DNA from: Fragilariopsis cylindrus CCMP1102
Lineage: Eukaryota; Bacillariophyta; Bacillariophyceae; Bacillariales; Bacillariaceae
Direction of reading: 5' to 3'
Assembly: GCA_900095095.1 (NCBI GenBank)
Contig: FMBT01000309.1
Location: 186,001-250,000, forward strand
DNA: 64,000 nucleotides
Below, piece after piece: positions 44,746 to 55,032 of this stretch. Each line of letters opens with the position of its first letter. Positions within the stretch are counted from its first letter, which is position 1. Made by a program: the position numbers and the translations under genes. The notes beneath the pieces were generated by a model. The model searched no databases. It saw nothing but the letters and a program-made list of their open reading frames with translations, and had not been told where the DNA came from.

Positions 44746-45963
44746 ATGATAAGTTCTCCGATTATTGTCGTTGGCCTCAATGCCGCACTTCAGAAACGAT
44801 TCGTTTTACCGGATAAACAAGTCCTTATGCCTGGAAATGTCCATAGAGCTTCTACTGTTAACATAGGTGTCGGTGGCAAGGGTCAGGACGCAGCCATCGC
44901 CCTCCACTGTTTGGGACTAAATGATGCAATTAAATTGCTGCAATTTGTAGGCACTGGATCTACGGGAGATGTTGTCTACAAATTGCTACTAGATCAGTTG
45001 GGTGAATCGGCAATGGAACTTACTGTACGGCCCTCCAGTGAGATGAGAACTTGTACATCTATTGTCGCTTCAGACGAGACAACAGAACTCGTAGAACCCA
45101 GCGGTATAATTACGAGCGACGAGATAGAGGAATTATTTTCAAACAAACTATCATCTTGTGTCAATAACGATGCTAGATCTTTGTGCATCATGGGCAGTAT
45201 GCCACCCGGTGTGGGAAACGATACATACGCTCGAATATATTCGAAAGTAGTTGGACCTAGCAGTATTTGTGTAATCGATTCTCTTGCGGGGATTGAGCCG
45301 CTTTTATTGAAAGTATCTGAACTAGGCAATAATGCTTGTCCACTTTTACTGAAAATAAATGCATCAGAACTGTGTAAACTGGTGGGAACGTCGAAAAGTG
45401 GTTGCGAAACCGGCGGTATAAAAAAGAAAGAATTAATCGATGCAATTGACATGTTTCTGTCGAAGTATTATTTAACCCCTACAACTATCAATACACTTCT
45501 TGGCTTAGCTATTACCGACGGCAAACATGCTGCCTATTTTGTTAGCTTCGAAAAAGACCAACAAGAATTCAGAATATTCAAATATTCCGTCCCAAATCTC
45601 GAAACTTCTCAAACGCTGTATCCAATCGGTGCCGGCGATGCTGTGGCAGCTGGCGTCATCGCTGCTTGGACAAGTATACTAATTACAACGACGTCGTCGC
45701 TTCCAACAGTTCCAAAGGCTTGCCTTAAAGTACTAGTTGATTTCGTTGAAAGCATTCGGAAAGACCAATCATCATTGACTACGGCTAACGCAGTAGCAAG
45801 TTTCGCCTTTGGTTTAAGTTGTGGATCTGCAAGTTGTCTGCAAGAAGAAAACTCAGTCCTGGACGATAGCGATGTCGTTCGTTTACTTCAAACGATTCGT
45901 AAGCCGGATCTTATACATAACCAACCGTTCCGCAAATACGAAGAAGAAAATGAGGATGATTGA
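44746..45963 (+). CDS. PfkB-family sugar kinase (1-phosphofructokinase/tagatose-6-P kinase-like)
   Basis: 405 residues, single exon, ATG at 44746. The PfkB (ribokinase-like) fold is shown by the N-terminal VVGLNAALQKRFVLP, the glycine-rich NIGVGGKGQDAAIALHCLG, and the C-terminal active-site motif YPIGAGDAVAAGVIAAW, where the Asp of GAGD is the catalytic base. The NIGVGGKG...A order and MGSMPPGVGNDTY place it nearest the 1-phosphofructokinase (FruK/LacC) branch, which phosphorylates a sugar phosphate with ATP. No plastid or mitochondrial presequence is visible, so a cytosolic location is likely. The exact substrate cannot be told. Confidence 0.9.
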   Translation: MISSPIIVVGLNAALQKRFVLPDKQVLMPGNVHRASTVNIGVGGKGQDAAIALHCLGLNDAIKLLQFVGTGSTGDVVYKLLLDQLGESAMELTVRPSSEMRTCTSIVASDETTELVEPSGIITSDEIEELFSNKLSSCVNNDARSLCIMGSMPPGVGNDTYARIYSKVVGPSSICVIDSLAGIEPLLLKVSELGNNACPLLLKINASELCKLVGTSKSGCETGGIKKKELIDAIDMFLSKYYLTPTTINTLLGLAITDGKHAAYFVSFEKDQQEFRIFKYSVPNLETSQTLYPIGAGDAVAAGVIAAWTSILITTTSSLPTVPKACLKVLVDFVESIRKDQSSLTTANAVASFAFGLSCGSASCLQEENSVLDDSDVVRLLQTIRKPDLIHNQPFRKYEEENEDD

Positions 45964-46567
45964 TAACACTTTTTTTCATTAGAAAAATTGAACTGAAGAA
46001 ATTCACAGATACTTCTTTAAAACGAGCTATTCGTGGACGTTGTTTTTAGTAATCGGAACGACAAGCATATCTCACAGCCTTGAATTGGAATCTTAATTTC
46101 TCCTGCAGTTGTCAAAACTGGACAAATCTCTACTTGCTAATTGAAAAGCAAGGATAATATGCCTTTGTTTTCTTAGCAATGAAATTCAAAAGCGATTGAA
46201 ATGTTTCCCGTGATAGAATGAATGAATGAATCGTTACAATATAAATATATCAATACGCATTACACGAAATAAAGAATCTTGTATACGCGCAACCTACTGC
46301 ATTTCAATCAGTTATATAAGGGCGGTGTTGTTTCAATATAACATAATTTATACACCGATTGAACGTCAAAAATAAGATTTTTTAAAATCCACTGCAGCAA
46401 CATCAAATAAGAAAATACAGGACTATAATTAGTTGTTCGCCTACACTTTTTGACGACTTTTGAAGTTCGATCTTATTCCACATAAGAATTAATTGTACAT
46501 ACAAAATCTGGAATTATTTTTAATCGTGTTTGCATCGTTCAACAGCACATACTAAATCACATCTACT
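45964..46567. other. Convergent intergenic region, no gene seen
   Basis: 3' flanks of the PfkB kinase (+) and the unknown gene (-). AT-rich, no coding signal. Confidence 0.4.
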
Positions 46568-48397
46568 TCAACGTGGGTGAGAGTTCCCAGCCAGGATGTC
46601 GTTATTATCCAAAAGTTGGAGTAAACGTGCCATAGACGTAGTCACTTGGTCCACGTACCCACCAATCGATGGTAGTAGACAGTGGCTGAGACATGAACCT
46701 ACAACACCGTACTCCTCGTCACGCGTAAGTCTAACGCGATCTACAATCCGAATCGATCCACTGTTGTTTGTATCTTCGGATACATGTATTGTGTGAGATG
46801 CATGAATCCCACCATGAAAAGGACCAATAGTAAGACCAACATGACCTCGTCGTCGTTCAACAAACATTGTGATTCGACCGTAAGATGCAAATCCTAGACT
46901 TTCGAGTAAACGTTGTCCTGCATTGAAAATAAAACTAAGGCTAGTAGAAGGAGATTCCAACACTGAAGTCGTTGCTTCGATCCATTCACCTTCGTATTCT
47001 CTGACGCTTTCAGGATCAGTTCTGTCAGGACTCATCCTTGCCGCATTGGCATTGGTATTGACATTGACCGCCATAGGAGAATCATCACTACTGTTTGATA
47101 TCACGATTAATGTCTCAATGGGGTCACACCAAAGACTTAGTAAATCTGCGTTACTAATTACATCCATCACATCATCTACAGTGCACGGTGAACTACCTCC
47201 TAGCAACACGGATACTTCAAAGGACTCATCATCATCAATTCTTATTTGAACTGTTTCCCTGGCTCGTTCAAGAGCTATATTGGCATGATGCTGCTGAATA
47301 TAGTCACTTGAAAGCAAGCGATTAACGTGTGGTGCAGAATTGATTTGGTTGGAGGTATTATTAGTCTCTGTCAAAAGAGGTGTACCAAGCTCATGATGAT
47401 TTGCAGTACGGGATGAGCCGGCTGATGGTAAAATGTTGGGCCACCAATTTCTTATCTTTGTCGTTGATAAAGTCACTGGTTCCTCACAAATACTTGTAAT
47501 TGTATTTGTTGGTGCAGCTGAAATCAGCGCACCAGATTCCATCATCTCTTGATGTTCCAATAAGGGTGGCATGTGAGCATGCATTTGCATATTATTATTA
47601 TTACTATTCGATCGATTTCCCGATAAGTTCGGTGTTATGGCTGTTGCAGTTGCTGTTGTTGTACGGGACTGCCCAAGCTGTATATTAGAATCATCCGCTG
47701 CTTGCATAAGCTGTGAAAATCCAATAGAGTCTGACATTTCTGATTGTTGTTGATATATCGTACGTGGTTCACCAACAAGAGACGACGATGACGACGATAC
47801 ACCCATACTGATACTATCATCATCAGAAGGAAAAGGATTTCGACGAGAGAGAACCTTGTTGGATTCTTTCACTTCCAAATTTACACTTTGTAATGAAGAT
47901 ATCGAGAATATAGCTGATGACATGGCGGCTGTAGATGATGCTGCTGCTGTTGTTAGTGGTTGTGGTGAATTATTTTTAATCTGACAATTATTGAACGTCG
48001 ATTTTGTCACCACATCTGCTGCGTTGTTCGATGCACTTAGTTCAGAACAGCAGCTTGTTGCATCCGTCATCATCGATTCTACAAGACCCGGTGTTTGTGT
48101 AGAAGGTGATGAATTTTGTGAATTACAAGAAATGGTGGAATTGTACGTTGTTGTCATCATCTTGCTTGTATATATATTTGTTTCTGAATTCTTGTTCTTG
48201 TTATAAGAGGGTGGCCACGTGTTTGTTTCTTCGCTTGGAATACGCTTACATATATTATCATTATCATTATTATTATGATCCCTACTAGTAGTAGAAGAGA
48301 AGGTATCATCAACAGCAAACGGCAGGGATTCTATTATAGAATCATCGTGATGTAAGATATCGACACTAGCGTTGTCACCTCTATTTTTATTCGTCAT
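46568..48397 (-). CDS. Unknown protein with Asn/Ser-rich N-terminus and conserved-looking C-terminal domain
   Basis: 609 residues, single exon; the start is ATG 48397 (MTNKNRGDN), since the frame extends only from TTG further up. The first two thirds are low complexity (Asn, Ser, Thr). The last 220 residues look folded: FEVSVLLGGSSPCTVDDVMDVISNADLLSLWCDPIETLIVI, then EYEGEWIEATTSVLESP, FASYGRITMFVERRRGHVGLTIGPF, GGIHASHTIHV and VDRVRLTRDEEYGVVGSCLSHCLLPSIGGYV. The alternation of strands plus the DLLSLWCDPIE helix is compatible with a START/SRPBCC-like lipid- or ligand-binding fold, but no family is recognised. No signal peptide or TM segment. Confidence 0.75.
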   Translation of the reverse strand: MTNKNRGDNASVDILHHDDSIIESLPFAVDDTFSSTTSRDHNNNDNDNICKRIPSEETNTWPPSYNKNKNSETNIYTSKMMTTTYNSTISCNSQNSSPSTQTPGLVESMMTDATSCCSELSASNNAADVVTKSTFNNCQIKNNSPQPLTTAAASSTAAMSSAIFSISSLQSVNLEVKESNKVLSRRNPFPSDDDSISMGVSSSSSSLVGEPRTIYQQQSEMSDSIGFSQLMQAADDSNIQLGQSRTTTATATAITPNLSGNRSNSNNNNMQMHAHMPPLLEHQEMMESGALISAAPTNTITSICEEPVTLSTTKIRNWWPNILPSAGSSRTANHHELGTPLLTETNNTSNQINSAPHVNRLLSSDYIQQHHANIALERARETVQIRIDDDESFEVSVLLGGSSPCTVDDVMDVISNADLLSLWCDPIETLIVISNSSDDSPMAVNVNTNANAARMSPDRTDPESVREYEGEWIEATTSVLESPSTSLSFIFNAGQRLLESLGFASYGRITMFVERRRGHVGLTIGPFHGGIHASHTIHVSEDTNNSGSIRIVDRVRLTRDEEYGVVGSCLSHCLLPSIGGYVDQVTTSMARLLQLLDNNDILAGNSHPR

Positions 48398-49109
48398 GTT
48401 CTCTTGTGAGTCGATCGAAAAGTTCAATAATTACACTCAAAAGAGACTATCCATTCTGTTTCTTCCGAACTTCTATATATAACAATCAATCAAACTCTAG
48501 CGATCCTTTGATATGATGGGTGATAGGAGAGACGATATAGGTGCAAGTATTGCTAGTGCTACTAGTAGTACTGTATGATGTTCGAATAGTGGAAGGTGTT
48601 CCATGATACGACTCGAATTACGTAGGACTACCTGGTATTCTTTTCTGAACGTAAATTCTCTCGTCACAAGAACTTGATGGCTGTTCGCATCACAGTTTAT
48701 CTACTTATCACGCCATACGTTTGGCGCGTTATGGACTATATGTTAGTCTTGTTTTAAAAGAGAGGTGTCAAGAAATTTGGTGACTGGAGCAAAATTTTCG
48801 AATTTGAAAAAAAACACGCTCGGTCATCAAATTCCCGCATGACTCGATAGAGCAAGCCAATCAAGAGGCAAATATCGTTTGTTTAAAATAATTTAAACGG
48901 CCAAGTTTTGTTTGTGTTGAAATAATTACTGTTCGGTATTGATGGTACCAGTATAATTCAAATAATAATATATAAATAAACCCAAGAATTAAAATACGTC
49001 GTTTTCCTATTGTTTTATCTGTAGATCAGTAGTCCTTTGGTATACAGTAGATATAATACTCTCTATCTCTGCCGTCCCAGATTTCCGAACAAAATTTTAC
49101 ATACTAACA
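48398..49109. other. Divergent intergenic region
   Basis: Between the unknown gene (-) and EB1 (+). Contains TACTGTA (48569) and TACAGTA (49043), and, on the minus strand at 48817-48840, a possible degenerate copy of the bipartite motif (GCGGGA...ATTTGATGACCGA). Confidence 0.4.
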
Positions 49110-50283
49110 ATGACACGTAACGCAGACAATGTCGTAGGCATGATGGACGACGCTTATTTTGTCGGCAAAAGCACACTTTTGACATTCTTCAATGAGCTAT
49201 TGGACTTAAACCTTACGAAGATTGAACAAACCGCTACGGGAGCTGTCGCTTGTCAGCTTACCGACTACATATTTCCTGGAAGTATTCCTTTATCACGAAT
49301 TAATTGGGAAGCAAGATCTGACTACGAATATGTTAGTAATTATAAACTTCTTCAAGCAGCATTCACAAAACATAGTGTGAAACGTTATGTTGATGTCGGC
49401 AAACTAATTCGTGCTAAGTACCAGGGTGAGTAGCAGAATTTAGTCATAACGAGTCACACATAATACAACATTTGTCTGTCTTTTCCTTCTATCCCTTTCG
49501 TCGATATTTTCACTCACACAAATGCAAATACAATACAACACAATAATAATGATAATAGATAACCTTGAATTTTGTCAGTGGATGAAAGCCTTTTATGACC
49601 AGTCGGGTTCTCGTCGTGAAGGATACGATGGTAGAGCCATCCGAGCGAAAGGAAAAGGAGGTAAAAAGTATGACTCGGTGGTGATCAAGGGTGTATCATC
49701 GAAGCCAGTTAGTAGAGGAACAAGACCTACTACTACAAGACCAACAACTACTACAACACCAACAACAATTCCAGCAAAACCAAGAGTCTCGACTCGTCGT
49801 CCGCAGCAACAACGACCTGCACCGCTTAAGGCATCAGAAAACAAAGCTCGACCTGTCAATAGATCCACCAATGTGGAAGCAGAAAAGCTTAAAAAACTAA
49901 ATACTGAAATGGAAAGTCGAATTTCTGAGCTTGAAACAACTGTTGGTGATATCGAGAAAGAAAGAGATTTTTATTTTGGAAAATTGAGAAGCATCGAACT
50001 CTTTTTACAAGTCAAACAAGATAAACAATTTGAGGGCGATGACATGGAAGATGTAACTGGAAATATCTTCAAGGTTTTATATGCGACAGTTGACAATGAT
50101 TATCAGGTGGATGATGAGGGAAACATTGTACCAACTTCTGCTGAGGGATCTCATAATAAAGGCGACATCAGTGCTGATCTTAGTGATGCTCTTGGTTCTG
50201 AGGGTGATTCCAATGAACAAATCGATGACTCTTTTTCGAATGAGATTCTAGCAGCTGAACAAGATGTCAGTATTGGCCAATAG
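49110..50283 (+). CDS. EB1: EB1, microtubule plus-end-binding protein
   Basis: Two exons: 49110-49425 and 49559-50283; intron 49426-49558 (133 bp), donor GTGAGT, acceptor AATAG; G+AT restores the Asp of QDNLEFCQWMKAFYD. The N-terminal CH domain (LTFFNELLDLNLTKIEQTATGAVACQL, VSNYKLLQAAFTKHSVKRYVDVGKLIRAKYQ) binds microtubule lattices at growing ends. A basic Thr/Pro/Arg-rich linker follows, then the EB homology coiled coil (MESRISELETTVGDIEKERDFYFGKLRSIELFLQ). The C-terminus is a long acidic tail ending DVSIGQ, without the EEY/F motif used in animals to bind CAP-Gly proteins. Confidence 0.95.
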
Positions 50284-50393
50284 CCACTGTATTTATCAAT
50301 ATCAGCCTTTTGTTAAATTAATGGGATAATTATAATTTAAGAGATAATGTATGATATGCAACGCACTAGTCAAAGTATATTTTTTAATCATTA

Positions 50394-52640
50394 TTAGCAA
50401 TTCTTATTTAGGAAGTTTTGTACAAATTGTCCAGTTTCTTCAGCTTTCTTTTTTGCATCAATAATCACTGAATCCAACTCAGCTGCAATATGATTGTCAG
50501 CGTAACTAGGAATGGTAGCGGCACCACGAACATCATCTCTTCGTTTCGATTTGGTCACACGTTCAGCAAAGTTGTATTCTAAATGTTGTAGCTTTTCTAG
50601 TAATAATCGTAGCCAAGCTACATCATACTTCATCACCTCTTTGCTAGGAAATTCCTCGAGCAGAATGTTTCGTTGATACTCCCACTCGTTATTGGAAGAA
50701 TCGTTTACATCCCAAGGAACTGATGGCCATTCTACAGCAGTCGAGGAAAGAACAGGAGAAATAATAGTGGTCGTCTGCTTTGTCATAAATTCATCTTGGA
50801 TAGCACGAAAAACAAAACTGCTCATTTCATCATTATTAGTTCTGGTATGTTTTTTGCTGCATGTATTGTCCAGCCAAGACATCAAACCTTGTAGTGCATA
50901 TAGATGAATACAGTCTTCATATGCCTTTATTCCAACATCTCTAGCCCTGAGAGTTAGTCGGCATTCACCTATGCCCGAAACATCTTGCAAAGGAATAGAA
51001 TGTTCTATACTCGATTGTAGTATACTTCTTGCCACTCGGCATCGTTCAATAGTACTAGGTCGTAAGATATTCCAACCAGTGTAAAATGCATGTCTAGAAG
51101 CTTTGCGCCGAGTGATATATTTTTTGTCATTGCGTATCAAAGTATAGGGAGAATGTTGTATGACCCAACCAGGAATGATGTCATTCCATTGTTGTTTTTG
51201 TTGTTGTGCAGGACAGTGCACAGAAGATTCTACGATCAACGAAAATGGCATACCGATTCGTTGAGGAGATAATTTTGTTCCGGCAGCGATCATAGAATAT
51301 GGTGATAGGGTTAAGTCAATAGGAAACTTAACTATACAATTCAATCCCCAAAAGATCCCTTCTCCAACTGTACATTCTTGGTCAGGAAGTCGACCGGTAT
51401 GATTTGATCCAACATTTGCACCATATGCTACATTGCCCCGCCCTAATGGCCACAGAACACCAATCAGTAAGCTTTGATGATGAGCATTAGTTTGTGGTCC
51501 GATAATTGATGCGTGTACTTCTCCCGCTGAAGCATGCGAGTCTGGGCCCATAACAGTTGACTCCATAATACTGGACGGTCCACAATGAGAATGTTCCATC
51601 ATCAAAACATTGTTGATTTTTGAATTGTCAGTTATTGTTGCCTTCCATTGCATTAGAACGTTTGATACAGTGGAAGAGTTAGTGATTTGAGCACTGGGTA
51701 AAAGAGTTGCATTGATGACAGAGCAAGCTGCTTCAATTATGGATGATCGATAAAGGTAGACATTTTTGACCGTTGCAGTATCACGAATCATTGATCCACC
51801 AGAAAGAACATTGAACGCCAATGATCTTGAAATTAATTTAGTGCTGGTATCATCATCATCATCATCATCATTGTTGTTCGTTATTTTCATTCCGTCGCAC
51901 GCTTGTACAAGTTGTTGAGTTACATCTATCATGGTAGATTCTGCAGTTAGTACGAGAGGTCGACCACCTCCACTTTCGGCACCAACAGAAATTTCTAACC
52001 TTCCAAAACAATTACTATTACTATTGATATTGATATCGCCGTTCGTCGAGATATGTCCACAGTTCATCAACACTGTCTTCGATCCAATGTAAGTCCTTGA
52101 TATGAAAGAATTGCGATAAACACGACAAGTTCTTATATCAATGATAGAATCCGAAATAAATATATTGGAATGAATTCCTGGTGGGATTCTTAACCAATCA
52201 TCGATTTTGTTATTATTGCCTGTATCATTATTATTATCATCAGCCTCGGTCTCTGTCTTCTTGGTTAGGTCGAAGACGATAAATCCATCAAAATGTGTTT
52301 TCGACACAAGTGATTGAAATTCGGAACTACAATCCTCGATGTTGGTTTCGTTATTATTATTATTATTGCTATTGCTATTGCTATCAATACTCGTAGACAA
52401 AAGAAGATAGAAATTGGACCAGTCATTGTTCGTACAGGAACAACCACAATCATTCTTAAGTGTTTCACGTTCCTTTTGATGAATTTTTCTAAGGAATATC
52501 CTTTCATTGACGGTGATGATCGGTGATGACGAAGATTCTCCTGTGTCATTTTCATCCTCCAGCAACACCAGGTCGAAAAGACATTTTAAGTGACGAAGCT
52601 GCTCCTCCCGTGCTAATACGGCAGCCTGAAAATCGTTCAT
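50394..52640 (-). CDS. DUF4954-like left-handed beta-helix protein
   Basis: 748 residues, single exon, ATG at 52640. The centre is made of hexapeptide-like turns (IFISDSIIDIRTCRVYRNSFISRTYIGS and onwards), as in nucleotide-sugar pyrophosphorylase or acyltransferase beta-helices. The string SLLIGVLWPLGRGNVAYGANVGSNHTGRLPDQE followed by GEGIFWGLNCIVKFPIDLTLSPYSMIAAGTKLSPQRIGMPFSLI matches what I recall of the DUF4954 family of Bacteroidota. The C-terminal part (from HAFYTGWNILRP) is mostly helical. Asn-rich inserts break the N-terminal third. No presequence is evident. The biochemical role of the family is not known to me; a bacterial origin is possible. Confidence 0.75.
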   Translation of the reverse strand: MNDFQAAVLAREEQLRHLKCLFDLVLLEDENDTGESSSSPIITVNERIFLRKIHQKERETLKNDCGCSCTNNDWSNFYLLLSTSIDSNSNSNNNNNNETNIEDCSSEFQSLVSKTHFDGFIVFDLTKKTETEADDNNNDTGNNNKIDDWLRIPPGIHSNIFISDSIIDIRTCRVYRNSFISRTYIGSKTVLMNCGHISTNGDININSNSNCFGRLEISVGAESGGGRPLVLTAESTMIDVTQQLVQACDGMKITNNNDDDDDDDTSTKLISRSLAFNVLSGGSMIRDTATVKNVYLYRSSIIEAACSVINATLLPSAQITNSSTVSNVLMQWKATITDNSKINNVLMMEHSHCGPSSIMESTVMGPDSHASAGEVHASIIGPQTNAHHQSLLIGVLWPLGRGNVAYGANVGSNHTGRLPDQECTVGEGIFWGLNCIVKFPIDLTLSPYSMIAAGTKLSPQRIGMPFSLIVESSVHCPAQQQKQQWNDIIPGWVIQHSPYTLIRNDKKYITRRKASRHAFYTGWNILRPSTIERCRVARSILQSSIEHSIPLQDVSGIGECRLTLRARDVGIKAYEDCIHLYALQGLMSWLDNTCSKKHTRTNNDEMSSFVFRAIQDEFMTKQTTTIISPVLSSTAVEWPSVPWDVNDSSNNEWEYQRNILLEEFPSKEVMKYDVAWLRLLLEKLQHLEYNFAERVTKSKRRDDVRGAATIPSYADNHIAAELDSVIIDAKKKAEETGQFVQNFLNKNC

Positions 52641-53041
52641 TTTTTGCTTTGGTTTGGTTTGTTTAGGAATTTCTCTGACCTCATAGTACCATTTTCAGCT
52701 TTCAGATTCTTTTATTTTTTAAGTTTGTGTCGAATTTTGATTTTTCTCGTGATGAAAAGGTATGACCATACGGGACTGGGTTTTCATCAATCACGGACTA
52801 CATCGTTTTTCATTCTTTTTTTGACGCAATTTAATTTTTTCATGTCGACTAATAATGCATGCTGCATATTCGAATATCGCATAACTGCTCATGTCAACTG
52901 TAGACGATGTTAAGACCGAAAGGATCCAATTCATCAGCAAAGCAGAGAATTAATTAATCGAATTGTTGACAAACCAACCAAGCAGCTTAATACTTAGCCA
53001 AGTTGTATACTTTTACCGCTGTTTTATCGATAAACAATACA
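52641..53041. other. Divergent intergenic region with bipartite motif
   Basis: Between the DUF4954-like gene (-) and the kinase-like gene (+). Holds the third copy of the CGGGACTGG...ATCACGGACT motif (52771-52799). Confidence 0.5.
52771..52799 (+). promoter_or_regulatory. Bipartite intergenic motif, copy 3
   Basis: CGGGACTGG and ATCACGGACT separated by ten bases, five more than in copies 1 and 2. It lies 131 bp upstream of the minus-strand DUF4954-like start. Role inferred. Confidence 0.4.
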
Positions 53042-54331
53042 ATGCAAGACGGTCAGGCGACAAGCAGGGTCAGTCAATCGATTGATCGACAAATCCTTGC
53101 AAGATGGATGATAAACAACACTGATCTACGACGACGACATTTATCGTTGTTTTCCGATGAGGAGATTCTTTTGAATTTGGAAATCGTTGGGAAATTCAGC
53201 TTCGGTCAATCCAATCCAACATACCTGATCCGAATACGTAGCAGCAGCAGCATCATCGAGAAGATCGACGGCGACGACGTGAAAGAATTTAATGCTGTAC
53301 TTAGGAAAAAACCAACATCTATCGCCCATCCTTCTGCACATGCATTGCATCGTGAATTCCAAGTATTAACAGCTCTACAGAAACACAACGAACATCAGAA
53401 TAATAATCAACAGAAACAGAAACAAGTACCGGTACCTTATCCATACGCGTACTGCTATGATACAACTGTATTAGGTTCAGAGTTTTATATTATGGAATTT
53501 GTAAAAGGACGAATATTTACTGATTCATCTATGCCTGGGATGACAAAAAATGATCGGAAACTTGCTTTTGAAGATGTTATGTCGGTCATGGCTAATTTAC
53601 ATAATGTTGATATTGAAGATGTTGGACTTAATACATTCGGTAAAGGTGGAAAGTATGTACAACGACAACTAAATCGATTAATGTCTATAAGTCGAAAACA
53701 ATCGGAACTTTATAATACACCAGCTCCTGAAATTGAAAACCTTGCCAATCAACTATTACAGTATGTAGGAGATTGTCCCAATCGGATATCTCTTTTACAT
53801 GGTGATTTTAAAATCGACAATCTTGTTTTTCATCCAACAGAACCAAAAGTGATTGCAGTACTAGATTGGGAACTATCTACTGTTGGTGATTCACTTTGTG
53901 ATTTAGCCAATCTTAGTATCATGTATCTAATGTCACGTAGTAAAAAAGCAGCTATATCCGGTGTAAAGGGTCTGAATTTGCATCTTTTGGGCGTACCTAC
54001 TCGAAAAGAACTTCTTAATATGTATTGCCGTCATCGTGTAAATAGCAACAGCAAAACACTTATTACTTTTGACGAAATACAAAAATGGTCTGGATTCTAC
54101 CTTTCATTTGTTGCGTTTAAGAATGCAGTTATTGTTCAGGGTGTAGCTCAACGGGCAAAAATTGGTGTTGCAAGTAGCGCAAGGGCCGATGAGGTAGCAA
54201 AAGCTTTACCAATAATTTGTAGGATGACACAATCAATTTTGGATACAGAAGTGAAACCAATTCTAATTCGAACGAACAGCAACAACAACAACAATAATAA
54301 TAATAATAATAATGTGACCAGTCGTCTATGA
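53042..54331 (+). CDS. ACAD10/11-type aminoglycoside-phosphotransferase-fold kinase
   Basis: 429 residues, single exon, ATG at 53042 (MQDGQATS); the frame opens upstream only from TTG. The fold is shown by FSFGQSNPTYLIR, the Lys of AVLRKKP, HALHREFQVLTALQKH, the catalytic loop LLHGDFKIDNLVFH and the metal-binding Asp of VIAVLDWELSTVGDSLCDLANL. These match the N-terminal kinase domain of ACAD10/ACAD11, which acts on 4-hydroxy fatty acids in mammals. The acyl-CoA dehydrogenase domain of ACAD10/11 is absent; the protein ends in a poly-Asn run and VTSRL, so this is a stand-alone form, as in many microbes. No presequence evident. Confidence 0.9.
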   Translation: MQDGQATSRVSQSIDRQILARWMINNTDLRRRHLSLFSDEEILLNLEIVGKFSFGQSNPTYLIRIRSSSSIIEKIDGDDVKEFNAVLRKKPTSIAHPSAHALHREFQVLTALQKHNEHQNNNQQKQKQVPVPYPYAYCYDTTVLGSEFYIMEFVKGRIFTDSSMPGMTKNDRKLAFEDVMSVMANLHNVDIEDVGLNTFGKGGKYVQRQLNRLMSISRKQSELYNTPAPEIENLANQLLQYVGDCPNRISLLHGDFKIDNLVFHPTEPKVIAVLDWELSTVGDSLCDLANLSIMYLMSRSKKAAISGVKGLNLHLLGVPTRKELLNMYCRHRVNSNSKTLITFDEIQKWSGFYLSFVAFKNAVIVQGVAQRAKIGVASSARADEVAKALPIICRMTQSILDTEVKPILIRTNSNNNNNNNNNNNVTSRL

Positions 54332-54338
54332 CACACAA

Positions 54339-54340
<2 letters not shown>

Positions 54341-54372
<32 letters not shown>
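54341..54372. repeat. (AC)n microsatellite
   Basis: Sixteen AC dinucleotides ten bases after the stop codon of the kinase-like gene, probably within its 3' UTR. Confidence 0.95.
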
Positions 54373-54373
<1 letters not shown>

Positions 54374-55032
54374 ATATAGTAAGCTCATTGGCATAAATTA
54401 TCATATCTTTTATAGACATATTATAGAATATCTATTACATTTACCCTTTCGTTTCTACTATTGTTGAGAAGATTTTTTTTTCGTATCTCATCGACTGTTA
54501 ATTCTAGTTTTCGACTGAAATTTTCCTACGTTATTTTTGGTCCAACTCTCTGTTATTGTGTAGGCATCATGTTCGGTTCAGAACATATGTCCGTAGTACG
54601 TTATACACAGCTGATACAACAGTATTGTAATTGAAATGAAAGAGCAGCAGCATTAAAATTGATCCGCATCACGACCATTGCTTTGCTCTTAAACATACCA
54701 CAAAAGCTAAATGAAACATTTGCCCTACTAACGGTCAAAATATGCTATGAATTTAACGCTTTGACTTCTGGATACTTATTTTGGGACATAAGTTCACACA
54801 ATAATAATTTCGAATTGCAATACATCTACTTTGTGAGTATCCATTTTGTTAATAGGAAATAGATTTTCACCTTTCGGTTTAAAATGTTAACCCTTTTTCT
54901 ATGAAAGTTCTTTACAGGTAGTATATTTTTTATAGTTTATAATAAATACTCTAGCTATCTTTCGTTCCAGCTGCTAGAATTTCTTTTTTGTTATTTCTCG
55001 TCGTTTTCAAAAGATTCGTTCTCCCTTTTTTC
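54373..55032. other. Convergent intergenic region, no gene seen
   Basis: 3' flanks of the kinase-like gene (+) and proteasome beta4 (-). One open frame (54659-54862) has no recognisable features. Confidence 0.4.

Noticed and set aside
54129-54419. Antisense frame with a VCVCVC run at the end of the kinase-like gene
   Set aside because: It is a translation of the (AC)n microsatellite and poly-Asn codons.
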